Shown here: in pieces, positions 32,052-40,071 of the stretch | Layout of the letters: each line of letters opens with the position of its first letter | How positions within the stretch are numbered: the first letter of the stretch is position 1 | Virus record (IMG/VR): IMGVR_UViG_3300018059_000014 | Location: 1 to 54,837 of that record | Origin: a virus | DNA length: 54,837 nt | Strand: one strand, 5' to 3' | Notes under the pieces: model-generated | The model's input: the letters and a program-made list of their open reading frames with translations, nothing else | What the model was told of the DNA's origin: nothing | The model's database searches: none | Program-made: the position numbers and the translations under genes

Positions 32052-32696
32052 GTGGCAACAAGTCTCCAGAGGCTCAAAGGTCACGGAGGGATGTTTAACC
32101 TCAAAGACCAGGTCTTTGGGGACTTGACTGTCCTCCGTCTTTTGCCCCAGCGGCACAACCGAAAGCGTATGTGGCTCTGCAAGTGTGCTTGTGGAGTCGA
32201 AGTAGGAGTACGACATGACTATCTCCTCCACACAAACAATCCCAAGCGTCACTGTGGTTGCAAAAATCGTGGACTGCCAACTCTTCATCCGCAAGAGTAC
32301 CACATCTGGAACTCCATGCTTAGGCGATGCAATGTACAGAATCACGTTGGATACCCCCAGTATGGTGGTCGAGGTATCCGCGTTTGTGCTGAATGGTCTG
32401 ATCCTAAGTCCGGATTCGAAGCGTTTCTCACCTACATTGGAAAACGCCCCTCCAAGGATCACAGCCTTGATCGGAAAGAGGTTAATGGTAATTATGAACC
32501 CGGAAACGTTTCCTGGCAGACGGCTAAGTATCAAGCCCGCAATAAGCGCAACTCGATATTCCTCCCTCATCCTAGCACTGGGGAGTTGGTTCCGGCTGCC
32601 CAGGTTGCGGAAGAGTTCTTCAAAGGATCGTACCAAGCGATGAGAGCAAAGTACGTAAGGGAGGGCAAATGGCCAACAGACAAAGGACTGACTTGA
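32052..32696 (+). CDS. AP2/HNH-like DNA-binding protein
   Basis: A 214-residue protein starting at GTG 32052, with AGGAGG at 32037-32042. The N-terminal third has FGDLTVLRLLPQRHNRKRMW then CKCACGVEVGV and HCGCKN, a Cys-rich zinc-binding pattern. The middle has EYHIWNSMLRRC, YGGRGIRVCAEW, SLDRKEVNGNYEPGNVSW and ARNKR, a layout common to phage AP2/HNH-type proteins related to homing endonucleases. It sits between two unrelated replication genes, a normal place for a mobile nuclease gene. Activity is not proven; a host- or phage-specific regulator is possible. Confidence 0.77.
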   Translation: MATSLQRLKGHGGMFNLKDQVFGDLTVLRLLPQRHNRKRMWLCKCACGVEVGVRHDYLLHTNNPKRHCGCKNRGLPTLHPQEYHIWNSMLRRCNVQNHVGYPQYGGRGIRVCAEWSDPKSGFEAFLTYIGKRPSKDHSLDRKEVNGNYEPGNVSWQTAKYQARNKRNSIFLPHPSTGELVPAAQVAEEFFKGSYQAMRAKYVREGKWPTDKGLT

Positions 32697-32857
32697 AGAG
32701 GCAAGCTGAGGAGCGTCTACTTGTAGCTGCAAGAGCGTGGTACGCGGATCGGTCTCGAAGGAGCTACACAGCTAACAATCAGCTCTTGACGGATCTCTTC
32801 GAGGCCTGCAAATGGGATGCCAAGGTAGAGAACCTGGATGATCCTGCAAGATCTTAA
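32669..32857 (+). CDS. Small basic protein, unknown
   Basis: A 62-residue helical protein with GGGAGG ahead of ATG 32669. It overlaps the end of the preceding gene by 28 bases and the start of the helicase gene by 20. Text: LKRQAEERLLVAARAWYADR, then NQLLTDLFEACKWDAK. No family recognised. The double overlap suggests translation coupled to the helicase. Confidence 0.65.
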   Translation: MANRQRTDLKRQAEERLLVAARAWYADRSRRSYTANNQLLTDLFEACKWDAKVENLDDPARS

Positions 32858-34256
32858 CATCTCCGCAGCATGGGAGTCGGCTGTCCCGTTCCAGAAGGAG
32901 GATGCCGACTTTGCTGCTCGCAATAGCTCTGTCGTGTTGGGACATCAGACTGGTCTCGGTAAGACCTTCATTAGTCTTCTAGCGTGGTCGAAGTGGCCTA
33001 AAGCCAACAAGGCCCTCATCTGTGGTACCTTAGGGTCAATGGCCACTTGGTACAAGGTTATGACTCGATGGGGAGGAGTCGAACCTAAGTTCATCCAGGG
33101 TAAGAGCGATCCTCTTTGGGCCGAGGCTCTAGCTGTTAAGGAAGGTGTGTACATGTGTACATACATGACCTTCCTCTATGGCATGAAGACTGTTCTCAGA
33201 GGGAAACCCTACTTCGATCTGCTGGTCAACGATGAATTGCATCGGATGATGCGGACGCGGAATAAGATATGGGAGCAGTTCAAGCGACTAGAGTTCGAAC
33301 ACTATCTTGGACTCTCCGCGACTTGGGCTTCACGAGGTCCTCAGGATTGTTTCCCTGTGCTCAATCTCGTGAATCGCCAGACCTTCTCATCCTATTGGCG
33401 ATTCGTCAATACCTGGTGCTACGTAGAGAAGTCCACATATGGCACGGAGATATTCGGCGTCCGTAATGCCGAGAACCTCCGAGCGATGCTCCACGAGCGG
33501 TACTACAGAGCTAGAACGTGGCCTGAGGTAGGAGCTCAGTTCCGCAAAGGAGAGTTTGCCTCCTCCAATCCTGTCATAAGGCGCGTGGAAGAGATCCTCA
33601 TGGGCAAGCAACAAACCAAGCTCATTAGGGAGCTCGACGCCGAGATGATCGTCGAGCTTGGTCCAGATCGGGTAGTAACACCCAACTCCCTTGCTCTTCT
33701 GACCCGCAAGTTGCAGATGGCGATTAGTCCTAAGATCCTGATGCCCTCAGCCGAATATGGCGGTGTGATCGATTGGATGGTCAACACTATCTCGGACGAT
33801 CGCCATACTGTTATATTCTGCCCCTTCCGCGAAGGGCTTGATGTGTTGCGGCAGGCTCTTATTGACGATAAGTACCCTGAGGACAGAATCTTCGTGTTCC
33901 GCGGTGGGATGCGGCCGGACGAGATTAACGAACGTGTCCGGGCATGGAAGCAGAGTCAAGGAGTAGCACTATGCACGATCGCCTTTGCGCAAAGTTTTGA
34001 TCTGGATACAACGGATACAGCATATATGCTAGGGTTCGATTGGGACCCGAATAATAACTACCAAGCTGAAGGGCGTCTTCGCAGGTTCGACACAATCCTA
34101 CAGACTCCCTGTATGGTTCGATACATAGTACCAGAAGGCTCGGACTACCATCAAGTAATGGAGGTAGTAGATGGTAAGGTGATTAACGTCCGAGAGTTCC
34201 TCGCAGGATACGGCAAGGTTCACGCCCATCAAATTCCTATGGTCAACTACTTGTAG
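32838..34256 (+). CDS. SNF2-like superfamily 2 DNA helicase/ATPase
   Basis: A 472-residue helicase-like ATPase. Motif I is GHQTGLGKTFISLL near residues 34-47; motif II is LLVNDELHRMM near 130 (DELH instead of DEAH); motif III LGLSATWAS near 157. The second RecA lobe has VIFCPFREGLDVLRQAL, then VFRGGMRPDEIN, SQGVALCTIAFAQSFDLD and a motif VI-like NYQAEGRLRRFD. It probably remodels DNA or removes proteins during replication or recombination. ATG 32838 has a weak site; coupling to the upstream small gene may help. Confidence 0.88.
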   Translation: MILQDLNISAAWESAVPFQKEDADFAARNSSVVLGHQTGLGKTFISLLAWSKWPKANKALICGTLGSMATWYKVMTRWGGVEPKFIQGKSDPLWAEALAVKEGVYMCTYMTFLYGMKTVLRGKPYFDLLVNDELHRMMRTRNKIWEQFKRLEFEHYLGLSATWASRGPQDCFPVLNLVNRQTFSSYWRFVNTWCYVEKSTYGTEIFGVRNAENLRAMLHERYYRARTWPEVGAQFRKGEFASSNPVIRRVEEILMGKQQTKLIRELDAEMIVELGPDRVVTPNSLALLTRKLQMAISPKILMPSAEYGGVIDWMVNTISDDRHTVIFCPFREGLDVLRQALIDDKYPEDRIFVFRGGMRPDEINERVRAWKQSQGVALCTIAFAQSFDLDTTDTAYMLGFDWDPNNNYQAEGRLRRFDTILQTPCMVRYIVPEGSDYHQVMEVVDGKVINVREFLAGYGKVHAHQIPMVNYL

Positions 34257-34280
34257 ACCCCCTTATTGAGCCTATATAAT
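34251..34280 (+). promoter_or_regulatory. Predicted promoter for recombination genes
   Basis: TTGTAG at 34251-34256 (overlapping the helicase stop), an 18-base spacer and TATAAT at 34275-34280, then AGGGATATAG. CCTATAT at 34271-34277 and ATATAGG at 34285-34291 form an inverted repeat around the -10 element. It would drive the Cas4-like, Sak4-like and SSB genes. Confidence 0.75.
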
Positions 34281-34357
34281 AGGGATATAGGATGAATTAA
34301 GGGTTCGAGCTACTCTCACCCGGCCACACAAGGCAATCAACCAGCGGAGGAAGTTCA

Positions 34358-35617
34358 GTGCTAGATGTACCAGTCCAGGCAGTCAGCCTGGAGCACCTCA
34401 GAGTTCACCTCGAAGAGGACTTGTCACCGTTCATGTTACGGACGAGTGATCGGATATTATTCAAGAGGTGTCGTAGGCTCTGGGGGTGGATGTCTCACCT
34501 CCGTCAAGGGAGGCGGCTCCAAGAGAACGCCGACTACTTGTGGTTTGGTACCGGCATACACTACGCCCTCGAAGATTACCACGGTCTCAACCTCTACGGC
34601 CATCCGGCCAAAGCGTTCATAGCGTTCGTCGAAGCCTCCCGAGCAGCAGAAATGTTACCTCCTACATGGCAGGAGCATCTTCGGCTTGGCATCGTGCTGA
34701 TGACGTATTACGCGGAGGAGTGGCTATCATGCAGACCAGCACTCGATACGTATGAACTTAGAGGAGTACCTCAGGTCGAGGTTAATGGAGCAATTGATCT
34801 TGGGGTACGCACAGCGGATGGGCGAAGAGTTCTTTACGGCTTCACACTTGACCGGGTCATTGTTGACGACTTCGGCCGTCTTTGGATTGTGGAGTACAAG
34901 ACCGCCAAGCAAATCCGCGTACTACATCTCGATGTTGACGAGCAGGTTACGGCATATTGTTGGGCCGCATGGCGTCTCTACGGAGTACACGTTGCAGGCG
35001 TGGTGTACCAACAGTTTGCGAAACGAATGCCTGTATTACCTAAAGTACTGGCCACAGGAAGAGTATCTACTGACGTGCGCCAGGCGACTTCCGCCGCACT
35101 CTATGCTCGACTGCTCGTGGACATGTACGGAAATCTTGACACAGCCCCAAACGAGAACATCATTGCCCTGAACAAGATCCGTATGTCGGAGGACGAAGAT
35201 CGTGACAGATTCATTGTTCGCCACCGGATCGAGCGCAATGAGATGCAGCTCTTGTCCTTCGAGCAGAAGGTTCTCCTGGAGCTGGAAGATGAAGCCAATC
35301 CCAATCTCGCTATGTATCCGAACGCTACCAAAGACTGTGACAATATGTGCCCGCTACAGGCAGCATGTATCGCCATGGACGATGGTTCGGATTGGGCAAA
35401 CATTCTCGATTCGATGACGATAATGACCGGAGACGGTCTTACAGGAAGAGAAAAGGAGCAAATCAGATGGCGCAATCTACTACCGGAACCCAACGAAGTG
35501 CAGCTCCCGCTGGAAGGAGTGCAATACAGCCAGCTACTAAGCAACCTGGAGCCGGTGTCGGAGGACAGTCAATTGTCCCCGGAGGAAGCATTCAGCCAGG
35601 AAATCGGCCTGCAGTAA
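34358..35617 (+). CDS. Cas4/RecB-like PD-(D/E)XK exonuclease
   Basis: A 419-residue nuclease starting at GTG 34358 with GGAGG upstream. The nuclease core is visible as FTLDRVIVDDFGRLWIVEYK (residues ~162-181; the D...EYK ending is the PD-(D/E)XK signature) followed by DVDEQVTAYCWA. A single Cys early (ILFKRCRRLWGW) and a C-terminal cluster (DCDNMCPLQAAC) could hold an iron-sulphur cluster, as in Cas4 and AddB-type nucleases. It would resect DNA ends for the downstream annealing ATPase. Its last 50 codons are overlapped out of frame by the next gene. Confidence 0.83.
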   Translation: MLDVPVQAVSLEHLRVHLEEDLSPFMLRTSDRILFKRCRRLWGWMSHLRQGRRLQENADYLWFGTGIHYALEDYHGLNLYGHPAKAFIAFVEASRAAEMLPPTWQEHLRLGIVLMTYYAEEWLSCRPALDTYELRGVPQVEVNGAIDLGVRTADGRRVLYGFTLDRVIVDDFGRLWIVEYKTAKQIRVLHLDVDEQVTAYCWAAWRLYGVHVAGVVYQQFAKRMPVLPKVLATGRVSTDVRQATSAALYARLLVDMYGNLDTAPNENIIALNKIRMSEDEDRDRFIVRHRIERNEMQLLSFEQKVLLELEDEANPNLAMYPNATKDCDNMCPLQAACIAMDDGSDWANILDSMTIMTGDGLTGREKEQIRWRNLLPEPNEVQLPLEGVQYSQLLSNLEPVSEDSQLSPEEAFSQEIGLQ

Positions 35618-36546
35618 CAGGAATAGCTTCACAGCCACAAGTAGGGGTTGCTCCGGTGGCCCCAAAGGTGCCAGCTGGGCCTCCGTTCCAGATGCATGGA
35701 CTCACCGAGTACGATCGGTGGCTCAAGATGTTGGCCTACGGCGACTACGGCTCGGGTAAGACCCGCCTCCTCGGATCGGCAGTGCTAGTGCCGGATATGA
35801 GGGACATCTTCTTCATCGACGCCGAAGCTGGTGACCTTACGATCGCGACGGAGGAACTGTTCGCCCCTCTGAAGAAGCACTTCACTGTCGTTCGCGTGAA
35901 GGACTTCAAGGTGTACGCTCGTGTGCAGGAGTACCTCAAGCTGCATTGCTCACTCAGGGATCAGCATACGCCCGAGGCAGACAAGAAGCTCAAGGATCTG
36001 GAGAAGCTCCTCATCCCGGCAGATCAGTACGAGCCGGATGCACCGCCGAAGCGCTTCCGTACTGTCATCACGGACTCGTTGTCGGAGGTCGAGAGCTACT
36101 CTATGTACCAGCTCCTTGGCGTCAACGATCGTACCAGAATCGATGAGGAGCTTGCGAACCCTGAGTGGTCAGAGTTCAAGCGTAATCACAGTCAAGTCCT
36201 CCGGGCTATCCGGGCTTACCGCGATTTGCCCATGCACGTGATGTTCACGGCAGCTGGATCTTACGTCCAGGACGATGCCAAGAAGATGATCTGGATGCCG
36301 GCTCTCACTGGTAAGCTGGCTCGTCAATGCCAGGGCTTCATGGATATCGTCGGCTTCATGTACGTAACGCAAGGTGAGAACAACACCAAGGTTCACAATA
36401 TGCAGGTTCAGCCAAGCCGAACAATCAACGCGAAGTGCAGGTTCTCGAACTTCAAGCTCCTTGGCTGGCAGAATCCGACGATGCACTCGATCCTGGAGTC
36501 AGTCGGCTTACTGGAGAAAGGACTCGTCAAGGCGAAACAAGCTTAA
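35467..36546 (+). CDS. Sak4-like RecA-fold ATPase
   Basis: A 359-residue ATPase. ATG 35467 has AAGGAG at 35453-35458 and an 8-base gap; the only other starts lack sites. Residues 1-75 are low complexity (Gly, Ala, Pro, Gln, Ser). The core has Walker A AYGDYGSGKTRLLGS near residue 92, acidic IFFIDAEAGD near 120 and Walker B TVITDSLSEVE near 200. This is the pattern of phage Sak4-type recombination mediators, which work with an SSB (next gene). The first 151 bases are inside the Cas4-like gene in another frame. Confidence 0.82.
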   Translation: MAQSTTGTQRSAAPAGRSAIQPATKQPGAGVGGQSIVPGGSIQPGNRPAVTGIASQPQVGVAPVAPKVPAGPPFQMHGLTEYDRWLKMLAYGDYGSGKTRLLGSAVLVPDMRDIFFIDAEAGDLTIATEELFAPLKKHFTVVRVKDFKVYARVQEYLKLHCSLRDQHTPEADKKLKDLEKLLIPADQYEPDAPPKRFRTVITDSLSEVESYSMYQLLGVNDRTRIDEELANPEWSEFKRNHSQVLRAIRAYRDLPMHVMFTAAGSYVQDDAKKMIWMPALTGKLARQCQGFMDIVGFMYVTQGENNTKVHNMQVQPSRTINAKCRFSNFKLLGWQNPTMHSILESVGLLEKGLVKAKQA

Positions 36547-36646
36547 CCTTTACCTGGGAGACGGTTGGGCACTCAGGGGTCAACCAGTACGTTGACTGGA
36601 TCGAAGTAAGTCCCGATCAACATACCAAACCAGAAGGAGTACTACC

Positions 36647-37186
36647 ATGGCAAAACCGAAGCAGGAAGCAGCACCAGCACCAGCACCAGCAGCAGAACCA
36701 GCTGTACAACAGCCGGTACCCGCCGAAGAGGCAGCCGGTAGCGAAGGTGGCGGCAGTCTGATGATCGATCTTTCCTCGGTGCCGGACGAGACGGAACGTC
36801 CGGTTGTGCCGAGAGGGATCTACCCCGCAACCGTCGACGACGTCACTTTCGGCTTTAGCCAGAGCAGCGGCAATCCGATGTGGACGTGGGTGTTCGAGCT
36901 GATGGAAGGTGCAGGCGAACACGCGGGCAGGAAGATGTTCTTCCATACGCCCTTCGTCGAAGTGATGATGCCGCGCGTCAAGAAGGTGATCAGCCGTGTG
37001 GCTCCCGAGCTGTTGCAAGGCCCGTTCGACCCCGAGAAGATCGCGGCCGACGGTGTCCTGGTCGGGAAGGCGTGCCGCGTTCGTCTCGACATCAAGCAGT
37101 ACGAAGGGAAACCCCGCAACAACGTCCGCGATGTGCTTCCGGCGGAAGAGGGCCAAGGCGGCGCGTTTCTCGCAGCCGGCCAGTAA
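36647..37186 (+). CDS. Single-stranded DNA-binding protein (DUF669-like)
   Basis: A 179-residue protein with AAGGAG ahead of ATG 36647. After a ~35-residue Ala/Pro/Gln/Glu-rich head comes an OB-like part: PRGIYPATVDDVTFGFSQSS, GNPMWTWVFELMEGAGEHAG, KMFFHTPFV, and ACRVRLDIKQYEGKPRNNV. This matches DUF669, a phage SSB family. The usual partner of Sak4-type ATPases, and it directly follows one. The gap 36547-36646 before it shows no convincing promoter. Confidence 0.83.
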   Translation: MAKPKQEAAPAPAPAAEPAVQQPVPAEEAAGSEGGGSLMIDLSSVPDETERPVVPRGIYPATVDDVTFGFSQSSGNPMWTWVFELMEGAGEHAGRKMFFHTPFVEVMMPRVKKVISRVAPELLQGPFDPEKIAADGVLVGKACRVRLDIKQYEGKPRNNVRDVLPAEEGQGGAFLAAGQ

Positions 37187-37232
37187 CGAGCAAGAGCACC
37201 TGCTCGGGTAGTTGTATGAGCATCTGTTGAGG

Positions 37233-37266
37233 AACCCAGTCACCCACAAGGTGGCTGGGTTTATTG
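37233..37266 (+). terminator. Terminator before the deazaguanine genes
   Basis: AACCCAGTCACC (37233-37244) pairs with GGTGGCTGGGTT (37250-37261) over 12 base pairs with one G-U, a five-base loop and the tail TATTGT. The U-run is short, so release may be partial, allowing some read-through into queC. Confidence 0.75.
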
Positions 37267-37286
37267 TCCATCAACCGGAGATAGAC

Positions 37287-38051
37287 ATGCGACAGCTCGG
37301 ATTCGTCTTGCTGTCAGGCGGTATCGATTCGTCTACGTGCCTGGCATACGCAGTAAGGGATTGTGGCAGAGAGAACGTCATAGCAATTTCGATCAACTAC
37401 GGACAACGACACCAGAAGGAACTATCGCAAGCAATGAAGGTCGCTTCGTACCTCTCGGTCTCGCACGAGATCCACGATATTGTCGGGATGCCTAAGGCTG
37501 GCCTTACTGACCATCACGCGGATATCCCCTCAGTATCCTACGCGGAGCTCCGAGGGGTAAGTCCCACATATGTTCCCTTCCGCAATGGTCAACTGATCTC
37601 GCGTATCGCCGGGATCGCAGCCCATCGTGTCGAGCAATTGAACAAGGCGATCGAGGCCGATCCGAGCTCAGAGACTGATGCCGACTGGGAAGGCCGGATC
37701 TACTTCGGAGCGCATGCCGAGGACGCTGCCGGAGATGCGTATCCCGACTGTAGATTGGACTTCGTCGGCGCGATGGGAGCAGCCGTGTACATCGGGACGT
37801 ACCACCAAGTGCGTATCGCGGCGCCTCTGATCCAGATGTTCAAGGATGAGATCGTCTTAGCAGGCGAGAAACTGGGTGTGCCCTGGCATCTCACGTGGTC
37901 CTGCTACAAAGGGGAGGAACTCCACTGTGGCATCTGTCCCACTTGTAGGGCTCGTAAGGCTGGTTTCCTCAAGGCTGGTGTCAAAGATCCAACCATCTAC
38001 AAGTCTGACAAGGTTGGAGTTCCTGGCCTTATCGACGACATCCCATTCTAA
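37287..38051 (+). CDS. queC: 7-cyano-7-deazaguanine (preQ0) synthase
   Basis: A 254-residue QueC. ATG 37287 follows CCGGAG. It converts 7-carboxy-7-deazaguanine to preQ0 with ATP and ammonia. The PP-loop LLSGGIDSSTCLAYA is near residues 8-22; SINYGQRH follows; FRNGQLIS binds substrate or nucleotide; the zinc-binding Cys set is WSCYKGEELHCGICPTCRAR near 210-230. No glutamine amidotransferase domain (Gat-QueC) is fused to it. It is first in a run queC-queD-queE-folE with spacing of 2-26 bases, evidently one operon. Confidence 0.94.
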   Translation: MRQLGFVLLSGGIDSSTCLAYAVRDCGRENVIAISINYGQRHQKELSQAMKVASYLSVSHEIHDIVGMPKAGLTDHHADIPSVSYAELRGVSPTYVPFRNGQLISRIAGIAAHRVEQLNKAIEADPSSETDADWEGRIYFGAHAEDAAGDAYPDCRLDFVGAMGAAVYIGTYHQVRIAAPLIQMFKDEIVLAGEKLGVPWHLTWSCYKGEELHCGICPTCRARKAGFLKAGVKDPTIYKSDKVGVPGLIDDIPF

Positions 38052-38061
38052 GGAGAGGCCC

Positions 38062-38532
38062 ATGATTACCTGCCATCGGTATCACGACATCTCCTGTGGC
38101 CATCGTGTCTATGGTCACGAATCGAAGTGTGCTCACCTTCATGGGCACAACTATCGAGTGCACTTCACGTGTGCAGCTCCTGAGCTTGACCAGGTAGGAA
38201 GAGTAATCGACTTCTCGGTCATGAAGAGTCGCCTGTGTATGTGGCTCGAGGATGTGTGGGATCACCACTTCCTCGTCTGGCAAGAAGACCCCTGGTCGAA
38301 CGATCTCGGGTTGCTTGATCCTACTGTCGTCGTACTACCGTTCAATCCGACGGCGGAGAACATGGCAGACTTTCTTTGCCGGGTCATGGGACCCAAGCTC
38401 CTCGAAGGAACGGGAGTCGACCTTATTAAGGTCACTGTGGAAGAGACTAGAAAGTGTTCGGCATCAGCCGATACTATGTCGAACATACTCATCGAAGAGA
38501 TGGTCAAACGGCGAATAGCCAAAGGGGGCTAA
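38062..38532 (+). CDS. queD: 6-carboxy-5,6,7,8-tetrahydropterin synthase
   Basis: A 156-residue QueD with AGGAGAGG ahead of ATG 38062. It turns dihydroneopterin triphosphate into 6-carboxytetrahydropterin. The catalytic Cys and zinc His lie in ESKCAHLHGHNYRVHF (residues ~21-36), with a further zinc His in DISCGHRVYG; WDHHFLVWQ and PTAENMADF are the other family motifs, and VTVEET is the late catalytic strand. Length is normal for QueD. It is followed by queE after one base. Confidence 0.94.
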   Translation: MITCHRYHDISCGHRVYGHESKCAHLHGHNYRVHFTCAAPELDQVGRVIDFSVMKSRLCMWLEDVWDHHFLVWQEDPWSNDLGLLDPTVVVLPFNPTAENMADFLCRVMGPKLLEGTGVDLIKVTVEETRKCSASADTMSNILIEEMVKRRIAKGG

Positions 38533-38533
38533 C

Positions 38534-39355
38534 ATGTTCGGAACGAACCCTCTGAGTAGTCCCATCGAAGGAGATGGGATGTGGCTCGAAGTGCAGGACA
38601 TCTTCTCCACGATCCAAGGTGAAGGGCCCTTTGCTGGGAAGCCTGCTATCTTCCTTCGGCTGGCTGGATGTAACCTTCGGTGTCACTTTTGCGACACGGA
38701 CTTCGAGAGTCGCCGTACTACGATGGCTTTGGGTGAAATCCGGGTAAAAGTCGAGATGCTGGCTACCCGCGATAAGATCGGAAAGACAAATCTTGTTGTA
38801 GTAACTGGTGGTGAGCCTCTCCTCCAGAACATTGGGCCCCTGTGCTCAGTACTCGACAAGAGTGGGTTTCACGTCCAGTTTGAGACTGCTGGTACAGTCT
38901 GGGTTGAACATTTAGAGGACTATATCGTTCCAGGTCGTATCTCTCTGGTTTGCTCGCCCAAGACTCCAAAGGTTCATCCCCAGATTGCACGATGGTGTAA
39001 GCACTGGAAGTACCTCATTCGTGCGGGCGAAGTATCTCTGCTGGATGGATTACCAATTATGTCGACTCAGATCCCAGGTAAGGAGGCTCAGATCTTTCGG
39101 CCGCCTAGTCCGGAAGATGACACGGTGTGGCTCCAACCTTGCGAGGCGTACAAGGTGGGATACCGCATCAAAGGGACTCTAGGTACAAAGGCTGTATCTG
39201 GTCCTTTAGTACCACAACTCGAAGACCAAGAAGTGACGTCATCTGTCCGAGACGAAGAGGCTACTCAGCGCAACATCCGGCTCTGCGCTGAGCTCGCCAT
39301 GAAGTTCAACTACCGAGTTAGTCTGCAGCTCCACAAGCTGCTACACCTGCCATGA
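38534..39355 (+). CDS. queE: 7-carboxy-7-deazaguanine synthase (radical SAM)
   Basis: A 273-residue radical SAM enzyme that contracts 6-carboxytetrahydropterin to 7-carboxy-7-deazaguanine. The SAM-cluster motif is RLAGCNLRCHFCDTDFE near residues 43-59 (CxxxCxxC). VQDIFSTIQGEGPFAGKPAI upstream of it and VVVTGGEPLLQ are family hallmarks. It is somewhat longer than many QueE proteins, mainly from a region (residues ~185-240) before the C-terminal helix. It overlaps the reading frame start of folE. Confidence 0.93.
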   Translation: MFGTNPLSSPIEGDGMWLEVQDIFSTIQGEGPFAGKPAIFLRLAGCNLRCHFCDTDFESRRTTMALGEIRVKVEMLATRDKIGKTNLVVVTGGEPLLQNIGPLCSVLDKSGFHVQFETAGTVWVEHLEDYIVPGRISLVCSPKTPKVHPQIARWCKHWKYLIRAGEVSLLDGLPIMSTQIPGKEAQIFRPPSPEDDTVWLQPCEAYKVGYRIKGTLGTKAVSGPLVPQLEDQEVTSSVRDEEATQRNIRLCAELAMKFNYRVSLQLHKLLHLP

Positions 39356-39381
39356 CAATAAAACCACAGAGGAAACAGGCA

Positions 39382-39984
39382 ATGGCCCGTAAGAAGACTA
39401 CCAACCCGATCCAGGACGCTGCTAATCTCATAGCAGCTGTTCTGGAGACCCTAGGATTCGACCTGACAGACGAGAACTTCGATGGAACACCTGAGCGATT
39501 CGTGCGCTACCTCTTGGAGTACAAGAAGCCCTACGACGTTAACCGTGTCCTTAAGGTGGACTTCACATCGACTCATATCGACAACGGATACAAGGGGGTC
39601 TTGGTTCAGTCGGGAATCCCCTTCAGGACGATCTGCCCACATCATCTTCTCCCCGTTCTCGGGGTGTGCCACATTGGGTATATTCCTTCCACTCGGGTAG
39701 TCGGACTCTCAAAGCTGACTCGCATTGTCGAAGCTGTTGGTCATGAGTTTCCAAGGATGCAGGAGACCTGTACGGATCTCATTGCGGACGTGCTAGAGAA
39801 GCATCTGGGAGCCAAAGGAGTGATGGTCGTTATCAAGGCAGATCACTCCTGTATGACTGGTCGTGGAGTAAAGGTACACTCGACCCCGACCTCAACTTCG
39901 ACAGTCAGGGGGCTCTTTCGTGACGTCCCTGCTGCAAGAGAGGAGTTCTTCGAGCTAGTCCGTATGGGGTCGAGGTCAAATTAA
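39382..39984 (+). CDS. folE: GTP cyclohydrolase I
   Basis: A 200-residue FolE. ATG 39382 has AGAGGA at 39368-39373; an upstream in-frame ATG at 39352 overlaps the queE stop and would add ten residues. It opens GTP to dihydroneopterin triphosphate, the first step of the preQ0 pathway. Motifs: RTICPHHLLPVLGVCHIGYI (zinc Cys and His), VVGLSKLTRIVEAV, and ADHSCMTGRGV. It completes the set needed from GTP to preQ0. The gene ends 87 bases before dpdA. Confidence 0.94.
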   Translation: MARKKTTNPIQDAANLIAAVLETLGFDLTDENFDGTPERFVRYLLEYKKPYDVNRVLKVDFTSTHIDNGYKGVLVQSGIPFRTICPHHLLPVLGVCHIGYIPSTRVVGLSKLTRIVEAVGHEFPRMQETCTDLIADVLEKHLGAKGVMVVIKADHSCMTGRGVKVHSTPTSTSTVRGLFRDVPAAREEFFELVRMGSRSN

Positions 39985-39999
39985 ATGATGGTACTCCAC

Positions 40000-40029
40000 T
40001 AGATACCATAGCTGGGACTGCTGTATAAT
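40000..40029 (+). promoter_or_regulatory. Predicted promoter for DpdA and polymerase genes
   Basis: TATAAT at 40024-40029 followed by AGGGTATAAG. At an 18-base spacer the -35 is TAGATA (40000-40005), a poor match, unlike the TTGnnn of its relatives. ATGGTA (39988-39993) and TACCAT (40004-40009) form an inverted repeat overlapping this -35, a possible operator. The promoter may need an activator or be under repression. Confidence 0.6.
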
Positions 40030-40071
40030 AGGGTATAAGCTCGAATCCAATTCACCTGAGGAGGCCCGCAA

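Noticed and set aside
31482-32732. A 416-codon open frame on the - strand
   Set aside because: It lies antisense to three well-supported + strand genes (DUF5664-like, AP2/HNH-like and the 62-aa gene), has no ribosome site or recognisable domain, and reads as a codon-bias shadow.
36547-36646. TTGACT at 36592 as a promoter for the SSB gene
   Set aside because: No acceptable -10 lies 16-19 bases downstream.
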